Part shown: positions 46,227 to 57,443 of the stretch, piece by piece
Position numbering within the stretch: position 1 is the stretch's first letter
Layout of the letters: every line of letters starts with the position of its first letter
Assembly: GCA_009363875.1 (NCBI GenBank)
Contig: CM018694.1
Span: 5,022,001 to 5,086,000 of the forward strand
Direction: 5' to 3'
DNA length: 64,000 nucleotides
Source: Mikania micrantha
Lineage: Eukaryota > Streptophyta > Magnoliopsida > Asterales > Asteraceae
Notes under the pieces: model-generated
Database searches by the model: none
What the model saw: only the letters and a program-made list of their open reading frames with translations
What the model was told of the DNA's origin: nothing
Position numbers and translations under genes: made by a program

Positions 46227-49200
46227 TTCCGTTTTCAAAGCCTCAATCTGAGCACTATGTACCTTGTCAGGTAAGTCGGTATGTATTGTCATCATAAGTG
46301 CACGAACCCGTCTTGTTCCCGTTGTATCTTTTCTGCTCAAAGCATCGGCTACGACATTAGCCTTTCCCGGGTGATACTTAATCGCACACTCATAATCGTT
46401 CAACAACTCAACCCATCGTCGTTGTCTCATATTGAGTTCCTTCTGATCAAAGATATGTTGCAAACTCTTATGATCAGTATAAATAGTACACTTAGTTCCA
46501 TACAAGTAATGCCTCCAAATCTTTAAAGCAAAAACCACTGCTCCTAACTCCAAGTCATGAGTAGTGTAGTTCTTTTCATGTGTTCTTAGTTGTCTGGAAG
46601 CATAAGCGATCACTTTATCCCGTTGCATCAACACACATCCCAAACCCTGTCCAGATGCGTCACAATACACCGCAAAGTCTTCCGTTCCTTCCGGTAAGGA
46701 CAGAATCGGTGCGCTGCAAAGCTTCTGTTTCAATAACTGGAATGCAGCTTCTTGTTTATCCGTCCAGTTATATTTTGTTCCTTTGTGCGTCAGAGCTGTA
46801 AGTGGTTGAGCGATCTTTGAGAAACCTTCAATGAATCGTCGATAATAACCCGCCAAACCAAGGAATTGTCGTACCTCGGTAGGGGTCTTTGGCGCTTCCC
46901 AATTCTTAATCGCTTCAATCTTCGCTGGATCAACATGTATGCCCTTTTCATTAACAATATGCCCCAAAAACTGTACTTCTCGCATCCAAAAATCACATTT
47001 CGAGAACTTAGCGTACAGTTGTTCCTGTTTCAATAGCTCTAACAGTAATCGAAGATGTTCGGCATGCTCCTCCTCAGACTTTGAATAGATGAGAATGTCA
47101 TCGATGAAAACAATGACAAACTTGTCCAGATAAGGTTTACAAACGCGATTCATGAGATCCATGAATACAGCTGGAGCGTTTGTCAACCCAAATGGCATGA
47201 CCAAGAACTCATAATGGCCATATCGTGTTCTGAATGCTGTCTTCGGAATATCCTCCTCCTGAACTCTTAGTTGATGATAACCCGACCTGAGATCAATTTT
47301 CGAGTAGTAACTCGAACCTTGCAACTGATCGAACAGATCGTCAATCCTAGGTAACGGATACCGGTTCTTGATGGTAACTTTATTCAACTCCCGGTAATCG
47401 ATACACATACGGAAAGTTCCGTCCTTCTTCTTGACAAACAATACTGGAGCTCCCCACGGTGAAAAACTAGGTCGTATGAACCCCTTATCCAACAATTCTT
47501 GCAATTGTGTGGATAACTCTTGCATCTCTGACGGTGCAAGTCGATAAGGCGCCCTAGCTATCGGTGCTGCGTCTGGTGTAAGGTCGATTCGGAATTCCAC
47601 CTGTCTGACAGGCGGTAATCCCGGCAAGTCTTCTGGAAACACCTCCAGAAATTCACAAACTATAGGTATATCTTCAAGTTTCTTCTCAGCTACCGGCTTT
47701 TCAGTTATAAGTGCTATAACTGCCGTATGACCTTTTCGCAGACATTTGTGTGCTTTCATACAAGATATGAGACGCAGTGGCGTACTGCTCTTCTCTCCTT
47801 GTACATATAATGTCTCTCCCTGCGGAAGAGGTATACGAACAATCTTTTCATGGCATACAATTTCAGCCTGGTTCTTAGACAACCAGTCCATGCCAATAAC
47901 TACATCAAAACTGCCTAAGGCAATAGGCATCAAATCAATCTCTAATGTCTGACCCATCAAATCAAGAATACATCCCTTATAAATGTTTTCTACTACAATC
48001 AACTTACCATCCGCTAACTCCACAGTATAGGGACTATCTAAGGCAGTGGGACTAACATCTAGTGACTTAGCAAGTGAACTAGATACAAAACTCCGGTCGG
48101 CACCAGTGTCAAATAACATAGAGGCATAGTGATTATTTAAGAGGAACGTACCCGTAACGATGTTGGGATCCTCCCGCGCTTGACGTCCTCCTATCACAAA
48201 CGCCCTGCCTCTAGCACCGTTGTTGTTGTTATTATTGTTGTTGTTGTTGTTGTTGGTGCCATTGCCATTACCGTTGCCACCTCCATTACCATTACCATTA
48301 CCATTGTTGTCCCCGCCTTTCTTAAGTTGTGGGCAATCTTTCTTGAAATGGCCCATCTTGCCGCACTCAAAACAACCTTTCTGCGCGTTGTTTTGATTGT
48401 TATTATGGTTGTTATTATTGTTCTGTAGCTCCCCGCGACAATCCTTAGCCGCGTGCCCAATCTTGCCACACCTCTGGCACTTTGCTTTGTCACACTGGTT
48501 ACCCGCATGATGGTAACCACACCTGTTGCACTTGGGGTGCTTACCAATATAGCCCCCCGATGATGATGATTGCTGACCACTGCTGGAATTATGATAGGAC
48601 TTGTTTGAGTCCTGCTTCCTGTTCTGCTGTTGGTTGTTACCCTTGAAGTTGTTATCCCACTTTCTCTTGTGATCTCCTACCTTGGTAGCAGATGTTCGCT
48701 TAGGCAGGGTTCCCTGTAACACTGCCTGATCAGTAAGCTGATGTGCTAGACGAACAGCTTGTTGAATAGTGGTGGGATTTGCTGAAGTCACCAACCCTTG
48801 AATCTGAGGCACTAGTCCTCCAATGTACCTTTCGATCCACTTACTGGCTGGAGTAGCCATGCGTGGAAGCAGTCTGGCCAGTTCATGCGATCTGGTCGTG
48901 TACTCCTCAATATTTGACCCCTCCATCTTGAGGTGCCAATACTCTTCTTCTAACTTCTGCATTTCACTACGAGGACAATACTCCTCTTGTAGCAAAGTTT
49001 TGAAGTTGTTCCAGGTCAACGCATTTGCTTCTCCCAACCCCAGAGTCTGAACATTGGAGTTCCACCAAGTCAGTGCTGGACCCTCCAATGTTCCAGTAGC
49101 AAATTTCACTTTACTGTCATCCGGGCAGTTGCACATCTCGAACACAGACTCGGCTTTTTCAATCCATCGGAGAAGTCCTATAGCCCCCTCCGACCCTTTG

Positions 49201-49377
49201 AAGTTGTGAGGTTTGCAGTCCAAGAACATCTTGAACGTGCAAACTTGTGGGTTAACCAACCCCCCAGCTGGACCCTGTGGTGTGTGTCTGAGCATACTGT
49301 GCAATAGCCTCCGCGACTCTGTTGTTAATTAGCTCGTTGAGCTCAGCAACAGTCATATGTACGTTTCCCTCAGCCAT
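46227..49377 (-). CDS. Gy5 gag-protease-RT-RNase H polyprotein
   Basis: Start at the minus-strand ATG at 49377 (MAEGNVHMTVAELNEL). One frameshift in a G-rich run near 49275-49300 separates the first ~30 codons from a frame open for over 1,000 codons. Gag domain: FLDCKPHNFKGSEGAIGLL, WWNSNVQTLG. Two CCHC knuckles: CQRCGKIGHAAKDC (near 48480) and CFECGKMGHFKKDC (near 48350), then an Asn-rich linker. Protease DTGADRSFVS near 48105 and GMDWLSKNQ. RT: KKDGTFRMCIDYREL, then catalytic FIDDIL (GATGAC complement at 47097-47102). RNase H: YCDASGQGLGCV near 46660, ending ALSRKD. Na1 cuts it in the RNase H-integrase linker. Confidence 0.93.
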
Positions 49378-49625
49378 TAGTTTCCTATTTATAAGAAGTG
49401 TTAGCACGAAGTCAAAATCCAATGTAACATGTGTAAGTAAAACAACAAACACAACATGTAATATAATCAACACAGTTGTTGGAAACAAACAATAATTCTT
49501 CCATAAATAGAAACTTTCTTTGAGTACAATATTTTTGAAATGAAATACAAAATTTCAAACTACTATTGTAGGAACACAACCCGTTCCTAATAAGTTTAAA
49601 CAAAACAGAAATAAAAGAAAGAAAA
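49378..49625 (-). other. Spacer between the Gy5 coiled-coil ORF and gag
   Basis: 248 AT-rich bases without a conserved frame. A hydrophobic reading (49488 to the gag start) is open but is probably a chance extension of the gag frame. Confidence 0.6.
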
Positions 49626-50288
49626 TCAATCGTCCTCAACAGTGGATTCAGGATCGGACTCAGCAACTGGTGCTGGTTCCTCCTCCTCATCCTCGTCCTG
49701 TTCCTCATTCTCAACTACTACTAGATCCTCTAAAGCTTCAATCCTGCCCTCCAAGATCTCGGCTCGGTTCTCTGACTCCTCTAAACGACCAATCATGTTC
49801 ACCATCTCATCCCGCATGTCATGAACTAGATGGGCAAGTTCATCCTGCCTCTCAATGGCATCCCATAACTCCTGGGATCTCTGATAGAGCTTCTCCTCTG
49901 CTGTATCCACGTCCTCGCGCAACTTGGCGATCTCCTCTGCGTCCGTCCTTTGCCTCTCAGGCTCAGGAGCGTCCAGTACGGGTGGTGGATGTGTAGATGG
50001 TCCTGCAGCATAGAGTCCCTGGGTATTCACCCATGGTGCCTCCACCGGATCCTCATCCGGGTCCTCAGCTGGATCCTCCTCTGGATCCTCATCAGGATCC
50101 TCGTCTGGATCCTCCTCCGGATCCTCCTCCGGGTCTTCCTCCGGATCCTCCTCTGGATCGGAGTCCTCCATCTCATATGGTGGAGGTGATGGAATGGGTG
50201 GTGGTGGTGATGATGGTGGTGCCGGAACCATCGGCTCCTCGTCCTCGGAATCATCAATGATAACATAAGGAACTGATGATGAAGCCAT
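49626..50288 (-). CDS. Gy5 upstream ORF: acidic repeat and coiled-coil protein
   Basis: 220 codons in sense orientation between the primer site and gag, starting MASSSVPYVIIDDSEDEEP. A Pro-rich patch (residues ~22-36) is followed by ten or so DPEE-type repeats (residues ~45-80) encoded by 12-base GGATCCTCCTCC-like units. Then comes a predicted coiled coil (EIAKLREDVDTAEEKLYQRS, MVNMIGRLEESENRAEIL; residues ~115-195) and an acidic end, STVEDD. I know no function for it. Standard gypsy elements begin with gag, but relics of the same ORF occur in Gy4 (21026-21336) and probably Gy6 (63480-63502), so it is a lineage feature and not noise. Confidence 0.8.
   Translation of the reverse strand: MASSSVPYVIIDDSEDEEPMVPAPPSSPPPPIPSPPPYEMEDSDPEEDPEEDPEEDPEEDPDEDPDEDPEEDPAEDPDEDPVEAPWVNTQGLYAAGPSTHPPPVLDAPEPERQRTDAEEIAKLREDVDTAEEKLYQRSQELWDAIERQDELAHLVHDMRDEMVNMIGRLEESENRAEILEGRIEALEDLVVVENEEQDEDEEEEPAPVAESDPESTVEDD
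50046..50160 (-). repeat. 12-bp minisatellite encoding DPEE-like repeats
   Basis: About ten units of GGATCCTCNTCN, in frame, giving alternating DP and acidic residues in the upstream ORF. Such arrays expand and contract, so length probably varies between element copies. Confidence 0.85.
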
Positions 50289-50456
50289 GCCTGTTACATA
50301 ATATCATATGTAAGTGCAGTGCCATGGAATACGTAAGCAAGTCAATTACATAATGTCATATGTAATTTCTAAGCAGTATGTGTAGACATGTGTGTCTAAT
50401 GTCTAACAGTCATAGTCTAGGCCTACAAATGCAAACCTAGTTCGCTATAACCAATG

Positions 50457-50468
50457 GCTCTGATACCA
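50457..50468 (-). promoter_or_regulatory. Gy5 primer binding site (initiator-Met tRNA)
   Basis: Complement reads TGGTATCAGAGC, three bases from the inner edge of the 5' LTR. Confidence 0.95.
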
Positions 50469-50471
50469 ATC

Positions 50472-53410
50472 TGTCACACCCCCAATTTCAACTAACGGAA
50501 TCATACCGTTTGGGAACGTGACAAACCAGGATCTCAGATCATTAGACATAGCGAAGACCTCTATATGAATTTCAAAAACATATGTTGGTCTTTATAACAA
50601 ACATAATAACCAGAGTTTACAAAAAGTGCGGAAGCGTTTAAAAACTATAACAGTTGTAAATCAAACATTACAATTCAAGTACTTAAATATTCAAATTTAA
50701 ATAATCAAAATGAAAGAAATGCATGAGACTCTATCTTCCTAGTCCATGCCAGCTGTTACGCGCGCCTTAGCGTCCTGAGAAAACATGCAAATCAAGTCAA
50801 CACAAAGGTTGGTGCATAACACAGGTTTTAAATAGTCATAGTGTTCAAAACATCAGTTTGAATAACAAGTTGTAGATAACATAATCACAATTGCACAGTC
50901 ATGATGCTATAGCATGTTTTCGCCTTGCCACTATTGTCTATCACAACAATAGTAAAAATATGTGTTTGGTCAGTCAAACACCTGCGTAGATCCCATCTAC
51001 CAGGTGAGGTTTGTCAAACCTAATAGATCTATTTCCAACTACCACGCTTTGCATTACAGCAAACTAAACGGTTCGAGGTGTGTAAGGACTTTCAAGTTGA
51101 TATGTTTTCACATAATGTAAACAGATAACTCATGCAAGTGATATGTATCTAAAATCAGTTTGTTGCACATGTTTTCTCCCCCAAAACAGTTTAAAATAAG
51201 AAAGGGGCCGTGTACGCACCTTTGTTTTTTTAGCAGAATGATCAAGTATGTGTAAACTCGCGTAGAAATCCTCTACGAAGAATCTGTGATTTAAACAATA
51301 ACCTATTGTTATTCGAATAATCGTTTTGTGCTTGAAATCACATACGTGTCAACACACGTATGTTAAAGTGTGAGAATTTGGCATACGGAAGTACGCGTGC
51401 TTTTGAAATCGTTTAAATAAAATCACATTTGATTTTATTTAATTAAACGTAATTATACGCGATTTCGTGTTCGGACTAAAATATGAATTTTATCATTCCA
51501 ACACGTTCGTATTCTCGTTACGGTTCCAACGCAACTTGAACGGATCGAATCGGAGTTCGTATGCGAAAGTTATTTCAAAAATACTAAAAATGAATTAAAA
51601 CCCAAAAACTGGTGGAACCCGGATTCGAACCCGCGACCACTCCTCACAACACACCCATCCTACCACTCCGGCCCGCTAGGGTATCGCACAAGGATTCCAG
51701 AATAAATTGTTTTAAGTACTCAACAAACCGGTTTCTCTTTTGATATTATAGCCGAAGCATTCAATCCCCAATTGACCACGAATTCGAATTCTATCAAACC
51801 TAAAACCATAGGGCTATTATTCCTTGAATCCAACCGATCCTAATAATGGTTTCAATTTGATCAAAACTTAATCAATGAGTTCTAATTGATCCCAAATAGG
51901 TTCGGTTTTGAACCGAACTAACTTTTAACACAAAATCTTATAATTCACGACTATCACATCGAATTAACTTAAGATTTAGATTAACTTCAACATTCCGAAA
52001 CTACCTATATAGTTTAATTCGGTTATCAGTCCAAGTAAACAAGAAATCCCCAATTCGATATTAAACAAGAACCCTAGAATTTAAAATTACACGATCCGAT
52101 GTCTTTAGTTGAAATTAACCGATGTTTTTCCATGTATACATCAAACCGAAACTGTCTGAGCAATTCAATTCGATTTTTAATTACCCTAGGATCGAAACCC
52201 CCAAAACAGTTTTGTTCTAAAGCCCTAGAATTCGAAATCATTAAATTCATGTTTGCATCATGAAATTGATATCGCAGTTAGCATATTCGGAAGTCTCTGA
52301 AACTATCAATGCATGTTAATTTCAGTTTTAAACTTCCTAAGATCACAACCCCCAAATCGTTTTGAGTTAAGAACCCTAGAAGTGGAAATCTTGTAATTCG
52401 ATATTGGAACCCCGAATTAACGTAGGGATTGTCCTAGTCGGCCATATTAGAGTGTGTAGAAAGAATTACTTACAAGATTTGATGTCCAATTCGAGTCGAT
52501 TGCCTTTAAGTCCAAGATTCGGCCTCCTTGAAACCGTATCTCTCAATTGAAGCTTTACTGATTGAATTGTTGCTTGAAATCACCCCTAAAGATGCCGACT
52601 AATGTTTAGGGAAGAGAAATTGTGCGAGTGATGCTCAATTTATACGAATTGCTTGCGATTTTGAAACGGTTTCGACTTGGCTTTAATGTTTGAGTTTAAT
52701 TCGATGATTAATTGATCCAATAACGCATGACAGTTACTTATAATCATATTCCTGATGATTATTGAGATTTAATTCGCTTATAACCTATTAAAATCATCGA
52801 ATTATGGTTCAATTGGACATACATCCGAATTTTGACTTTGATAGTCAAAATTCCATGACTTAGGGTAATTACATCATTAATCCTAGCAATTTAAGTGTCT
52901 TATAACCTTGTTTTATTAACTTATAGCATTGCAGTGTGATTATGCGACATTTCATATCATTTCTGATTATTTTCCGATAATAAAGTTGAACCCGGAACCC
53001 CGAATTATCACTAATTGGCTTAATTGAACGTTGTTGGGCTCGGTTAATCCTTTTAAGCTTCTTAACTATAGTTGGGCCTCACTGGGCCTTCCTGGGCCTA
53101 CTTAGGCTTTCTCTGGGTCTACTTATTTACATTGGGCCTCACTTGAATTTATTGGGCCTTATTGGGCTTCCCTTGGTTTTGTGGGCCTACATTGGCTATG
53201 TTGGGTCTAATTGATCTTGTTGGCCTCCATTAACCTTATTGGGCCTTCATTGGCCTTGTTGGGCCTTTATTGGTATTATTGGGCCTTGATTTGGCCTTGT
53301 TGGGCCTGTTGGACCTTCAGTGGTCTTATTGGGCCTTGATTGGCCTTGTTGGGCCTGTGATAGCACCAACTCCCGTTAACAAGGTTAGTGTGAAAAGTCG
53401 GATTGTCACA
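50472..53410 (-). repeat. Gy5 5' LTR (right copy)
   Basis: 2,939 bp. It differs from the left copy by a 57-bp deletion near 50905, one base near 51642 (ACTCCCTC versus ACTCCTC), and substitutions near 50688, 52273 and 53281. Those two indels account for the full 58-bp length difference. Flanked by CATAG. Confidence 0.97.
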
Positions 53411-53415
53411 CATAG

Positions 53416-55792
53416 AAGATTAGGTCATGTGAACATCAAAAACATGAATCAATTGGTGAAACATGGTTTGGTTAGAGGTCTTCCTTTAAAGGATTTTAGC
53501 TGTGATGAGAATTGTACTGCCTGCTTGAAAGGAAAGCAACACAAAGTCTCTTTTCCTCCAATTGGAGATTCAAAATCCACTGGTTGTCTGCAAATGTTGC
53601 ACATGGATTTGTTTGGGCCAGTGCAGATAATGTCTATGGCAAAGAAGAAGTACTGTCTAGTTATTGTTGATGATTATTCAAGATTTGTCTGGACTTTCTT
53701 CTTACACTCAAAAGGTGAGGCTGCCAAGGCTATTATGGCTTTTGTGTTGTTTGCTGAAAAACAATATTCCATTCCTGTTAAGTGTGTAAGGAGTGATAAT
53801 GGCACAGAATTTGGAAATCACATTTTGGATGAATTTTATCTGTCAAAGGGAATTCAGAGGCAGTACAGTATTCCCAGAACTCCTGAACAAAATGGAGTTG
53901 TAGAAAGGAAAAATAGGACTTTGATTGAAGCTGCCAGAACAATGCTTGCAGCTTCTGGTTTACCACTAACCTTCTGGGCAGAAGCTGTTAATACAGCTTG
54001 CTATGTGCAAAACAGAGTTTTGGTGAATCAAAGATGGTTGAAGACTCCATATGAAATACTTCACTCTTTAACTCCTTTGATTTCCTTCTTCAGAGCTTTT
54101 GGGTGTCCATGTTATATCCTTAACACCAAAGATCAACTCACAAAGTTTGATTCAAAAGTTGATGCAGGATATTTTGTTGGCTACTCTTCAACTTGCAAGG
54201 CTTATAGAGTGTTCAATTGTAGAACAAAGATTGTTGAAGAAACTCTTCATTTTAAATTCAATGAATGTCCCAAAGATTCCATTCCTCAAAATCCTGCTGA
54301 GATGTTTGATCTTAACATCTTGCAACATGAATTTCAAGTTGAACCTAATGGTGAAGCACATGAGGTATTTACAGCAGATCCACCAAAAGCTTCTACAGAA
54401 ACCCCACAAGGAAGTCCTGATGATGAAGATGAAAGTACTCATCTGTTCAGATTTAGTGATAATCTGCCAGTGTCTGCTAAATCTGATGCTCCTCCTGCTC
54501 CAGTTGCTCCTCCAAATACAAATGCTGATGAAATTCTGGATTCTTCCACATCATTTGAAATTCCTGCTGCTGTATTTACTGAATCTTCTTCAACTGCAGC
54601 ATCTGTTCCTCCAGCAAACACTTGCACTGATCTTATTCCATATCAAGAACTGAAGGATCATCCATTATCTCAAGTTCTTGGTGATATTTCTGCTGGTGTT
54701 TCCACAAGAAGTCAATTATCCAACTTTTGTCTTTATGCTCTATTTGTAAGTCAACAAGAGCCAAAGAACTATCACATAGCACTTAGAGACATTGGCTGGG
54801 TGGAGGCAATGCAGTTGGAGTTGTTGCAGTTCAAGAAGCAACAAGTTTGGGAGCTGGTTTCTCTACCTCCAGGTAAGTGTGCAATAGGCACAAAATGGGT
54901 GTTTAGGAATAAAACAGATGAAAATGGTCAAATCATTAAAAACAAAGCTAGACTGGTTGTACAGGGGTTTTCTCAGGAAGAAGGTATTGATTATGATGAA
55001 ACTTTTGCCCCTGTAGCCAGACTAGAAGCAACTAGGTTGTTCTTAGCATATGCTGCCTTACATAAACTTCAAGTTTTTCAAATGGATGTCAAAAGTGCTT
55101 TCTTATATGGTAAAATAAAAGAGGAAGTGTATGTGTGTCAACCTCCAGGATTTGAGGACAATAAACATCCTGATTGGGTGTACAAGCTTGATAAAGCTCT
55201 TTATGGGCTGAAACAAGCACCTAGAGCCTGGTATGACACTTTATCCACTTTTCTTCTCACAAATAATTTCACTAGAGGCTCCATTGATAAAACTTTATTC
55301 ATAAAGAATGTAGGACAGCATAAGCTACTTGTTCAAATTTATGTTGATGACATTATATTTGCTTCATCTGATCTAAAGTTGTGTGATGCTTTTACTGAGC
55401 TTATGACCAAAAATTTTGAAATGAGTGCCATGGGGGAACTACAGTTTTTCTTGGGTCTTCAAATTAAACAAAAACCTGATGAAATTTTCATTCACCAATC
55501 AAAATACACAAAAGAGCTGTTAAAGAAATTTGATTTGCAAAACTGTAAACCATGTTCTAACCCCATGAGCAGCACCACACAACTTGATGCTGATCTGAAA
55601 GGTACTTCAGTGGATGAAACTCTTTATAGATGTATGATTGGCTCTTTGATGTATCTAACTGCATCAAGGCCAGACATTATGTTTGCCACATGTGTCTGTG
55701 CTAGATTTCAGGCTGCACCTAAAGAATCTCATCTGATTGCTGTGAAAAGAATTTTCAGATACTTACAGGGTACTCAATCTCTGGGAATATAG
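53416..55792 (+). CDS. Co1 pol: integrase and reverse transcriptase
   Basis: Resumes after the Gy5 insertion with RRLGHVNIKNMNQLVKHG, completing the zinc-binding motif (CTACLKGKQHK). Integrase core: LHMDLFGPVQIM (D), VRSDNGTEFGNH (D), TPEQNGVVERKNRTLIEA (E). A Ser/Pro/Ala-rich spacer follows. RT: KWVFRNKTDENGQIIKNKAR, ETFAPVARLEATR, MDVKSAFLYG, GLKQAPRAWYD, and the catalytic VQIYVDDIIFAS (near 55335-55370). The frame stops at a TAG (55790-55792) where related elements have Trp (LGI/W). The open frame upstream to 53270 is Gy5 LTR sequence and not protein-coding. Confidence 0.93.
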
Positions 55793-56281
55793 TACTCTAC
55801 TGGACATTCCTGCAAGCTAGTTGCTTTCTCTGATAGTGACTATGCAGGATGCAAACTATCAAGAAAATCTACTTCTGGTGGGTGTCAATTTCTCGGAAAT
55901 TGTCTGGTTTCTTGGCAAAGTAAGAAACAAACATCTGTAGCCACTTCCACTGCTGAAGCCGAGTACATTGCTGCTGCAAGTTGTACTTCACAAATTCTCT
56001 GGCTTCAGTCTCAACTCTTGGATTATGGCATCAAAGAACTGAAGACACCATTGTTAATGGATAGTGCTTCAGCTCTTTGTATTGTCAAGAATCCAGTTCA
56101 GCACTCTAGGACTAAACACATTGAGATCAGACATCATTTATAAGAGACTGTTATGAAAAGGGTCTGATTGATCCAAAGTTTGTTCCTAGTGCTGATGAGC
56201 TTGCAGACATCTTTACTAAGCCTTTAGACACCTCAACTTTTCAAAATTTAGTTCTAAGGCTTGGTATGCTGCAACTTGAAT
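55793..56281 (+). pseudogene. Co1 RNase H
   Basis: In frame after the 55790 stop: LVAFSDSDYAGCKLSRKSTSG, VSWQSKKQTSVATSTAEAEY, LLMDSASALCIVKNPV and HSRTKHIEIRHH. A frameshift and stop near 56141 follow; the remaining FVPSADELADIFTKPL-type end is readable in another frame to a stop at about 56281. The catalytic D-E-D residues are present. Confidence 0.9.
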
Positions 56282-56841
56282 AGGTTGGTTTTTCATCAAA
56301 TACATTTTAATTTCTTTTCAAAAACCCAAAAATATGTTCAATTTTTCTTTTCAAATAAATTTTTTTTTACCTTGAAACTTTTTGATATTTTCAGTAAATA
56401 CTGATACATATCAAAAGTACTGATTCAAGGAAAAATATGATCTTTTCTAATACTCTAAGTTACAAGTACTGATGAGTATTGATTCACTAAGTACTGAAGG
56501 TCAAACATTGTTTACAAGTTCTGATGAACACATTGTTCATAAGTTCTGATGAACAAAATTTCCACAAAGTTCTGATGAACAAATTGTTTACAAGTTCTGA
56601 TGAACACATTGTTCACAAGTTCTGATGAACAAAATTTCCACAAAGACTGATGAACAACTGATGAAATCAACTGCTGAACAAAACTGTCGACAACACCTGA
56701 TGAGTAATTTTACTCTTCAGTTGTTTTAACTTCTGTTGTTTTCTCTATTTAATTCAACCTTCTTCAGTTGTTTCATTATCACTTTCTCAGAACTTTCCAT
56801 CTTTTTCAAAAACCTATTTTCCCTCTCCAGTCTTTGCATCC
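56282..56841 (+). repeat. Co1 pol-ORF spacer with CTGATGAAC minisatellite
   Basis: 560 bases without coding. From 56510 to 56655 a unit of about 25 bases containing AAGTTCTGATGAACA is repeated six times, with a higher-order period of 76 bases (three units). Related CTGATGA motifs continue on both sides and in the LTR hairpin. The last 100 bases are pyrimidine-rich and lead to the next ORF, as a leader would. Confidence 0.8.
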
Positions 56842-57387
56842 ATGGCGTCCGTAACCTTGAAACCGCGTCATAACTCCATTGCCTATCTGACCAAATCCTC
56901 CTTCTGGTCAAAGTTTGATGAAGCTGTGGATTTGATGAATGCTTCTCAATTCAAAACTGCTTTTCTCATCAATCCAACATTATATGTCGACTCTATTCAT
57001 CAATTCTGGATGAATGTGGAACTGATCAATGTTGGCACAGGAGTAATCTCTCTTCGATCCACTGTCAATGGTCATAACGTGCACATAAGCCCAGCTGAAC
57101 TGAGGGAGGTTCTTCAGCTTGATGATGCTAATCTGGTCACTCAATTTCCTAAGAGTGCAACTGACCTCTGTTTTACACGTCATGAATACCAGGGTGACTT
57201 GAGTGACTCAACACTTTTCAAGAAGCACTTCAATGACCCAGAGCGCCTGATATTTCATATGATCAACATATGCTTGGCTCCGAAGTCTTCTTCATGGGAC
57301 CAAATGTCTTCCAGGTGGCAACAGGTATTGTATTCAATCCTTGAATCTCAAAAATTAAATTTTCTCAAATCCTGTTTTCTGAATTAA
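56842..57387 (+). CDS. Co1 extra ORF, N-terminal part
   Basis: 181 codons starting MASVTLKPRHNSIAYL in the position of the Sirevirus env-like ORF. Features: KFDEAVDLMNASQFKTAF, INPTLYVDSIHQFWMNV, and VNGHNVHISPAELREVLQLDD. This arrangement (a FW motif, an I/V-NG block, then a leucine-rich LQL motif) is one I associate with unnamed ORFs repeated in Asteraceae genomes. No signal peptide or membrane segment is evident. The frame ends at 57387 because of a one-base slip in a T run near 57366; homologous-looking text continues in the next frame into the 57444 frame. Confidence 0.75.
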   Translation: MASVTLKPRHNSIAYLTKSSFWSKFDEAVDLMNASQFKTAFLINPTLYVDSIHQFWMNVELINVGTGVISLRSTVNGHNVHISPAELREVLQLDDANLVTQFPKSATDLCFTRHEYQGDLSDSTLFKKHFNDPERLIFHMINICLAPKSSSWDQMSSRWQQVLYSILESQKLNFLKSCFLN

Positions 57388-57443
57388 CTGAACATGCTGC
57401 TAAGCCTGTTTCTTCTAGATGGCTACTCTATCCACGTTTTATC

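Larger units (their letters stand above)
27481..53410 (-). mobile_element. Gy5: near-intact Ty3/gypsy chromovirus on the minus strand, split by Na1
   Basis: LTRs at 50472-53410 (5', right) and 27481-30477 (3', left), TGTGACA...TGTCACA complement ends, with a perfect 5-bp target duplication CATAG (27476-27480, 53411-53415). On the minus strand: primer site, acidic coiled-coil ORF, gag-protease-RT-RNase H in one long frame, integrase with chromodomain-like end, two polypurine tracts. About 12.15 kb without Na1. Besides Na1, the only clear coding lesion I see is a frameshift early in gag. The LTRs appear to differ by three substitutions plus a 57-bp and a 1-bp indel, so insertion was recent. Confidence 0.95.

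Noticed and set aside
49642..50260. Plus-strand frames opposite the Gy5 upstream ORF
   Set aside because: The 12-base repeat is open in several frames; only the minus-strand frame lies in sense with the element and matches Gy4.
53270..53410. N-terminal 47 codons of the long frame that leads into Co1 pol
   Set aside because: They are the TGGGCC-repeat end of the Gy5 LTR read through by chance; the homologous pol text begins only at 53411.
56510..56655. CRISPR array
   Set aside because: Units are degenerate with no unique spacers and the DNA is plant nuclear.
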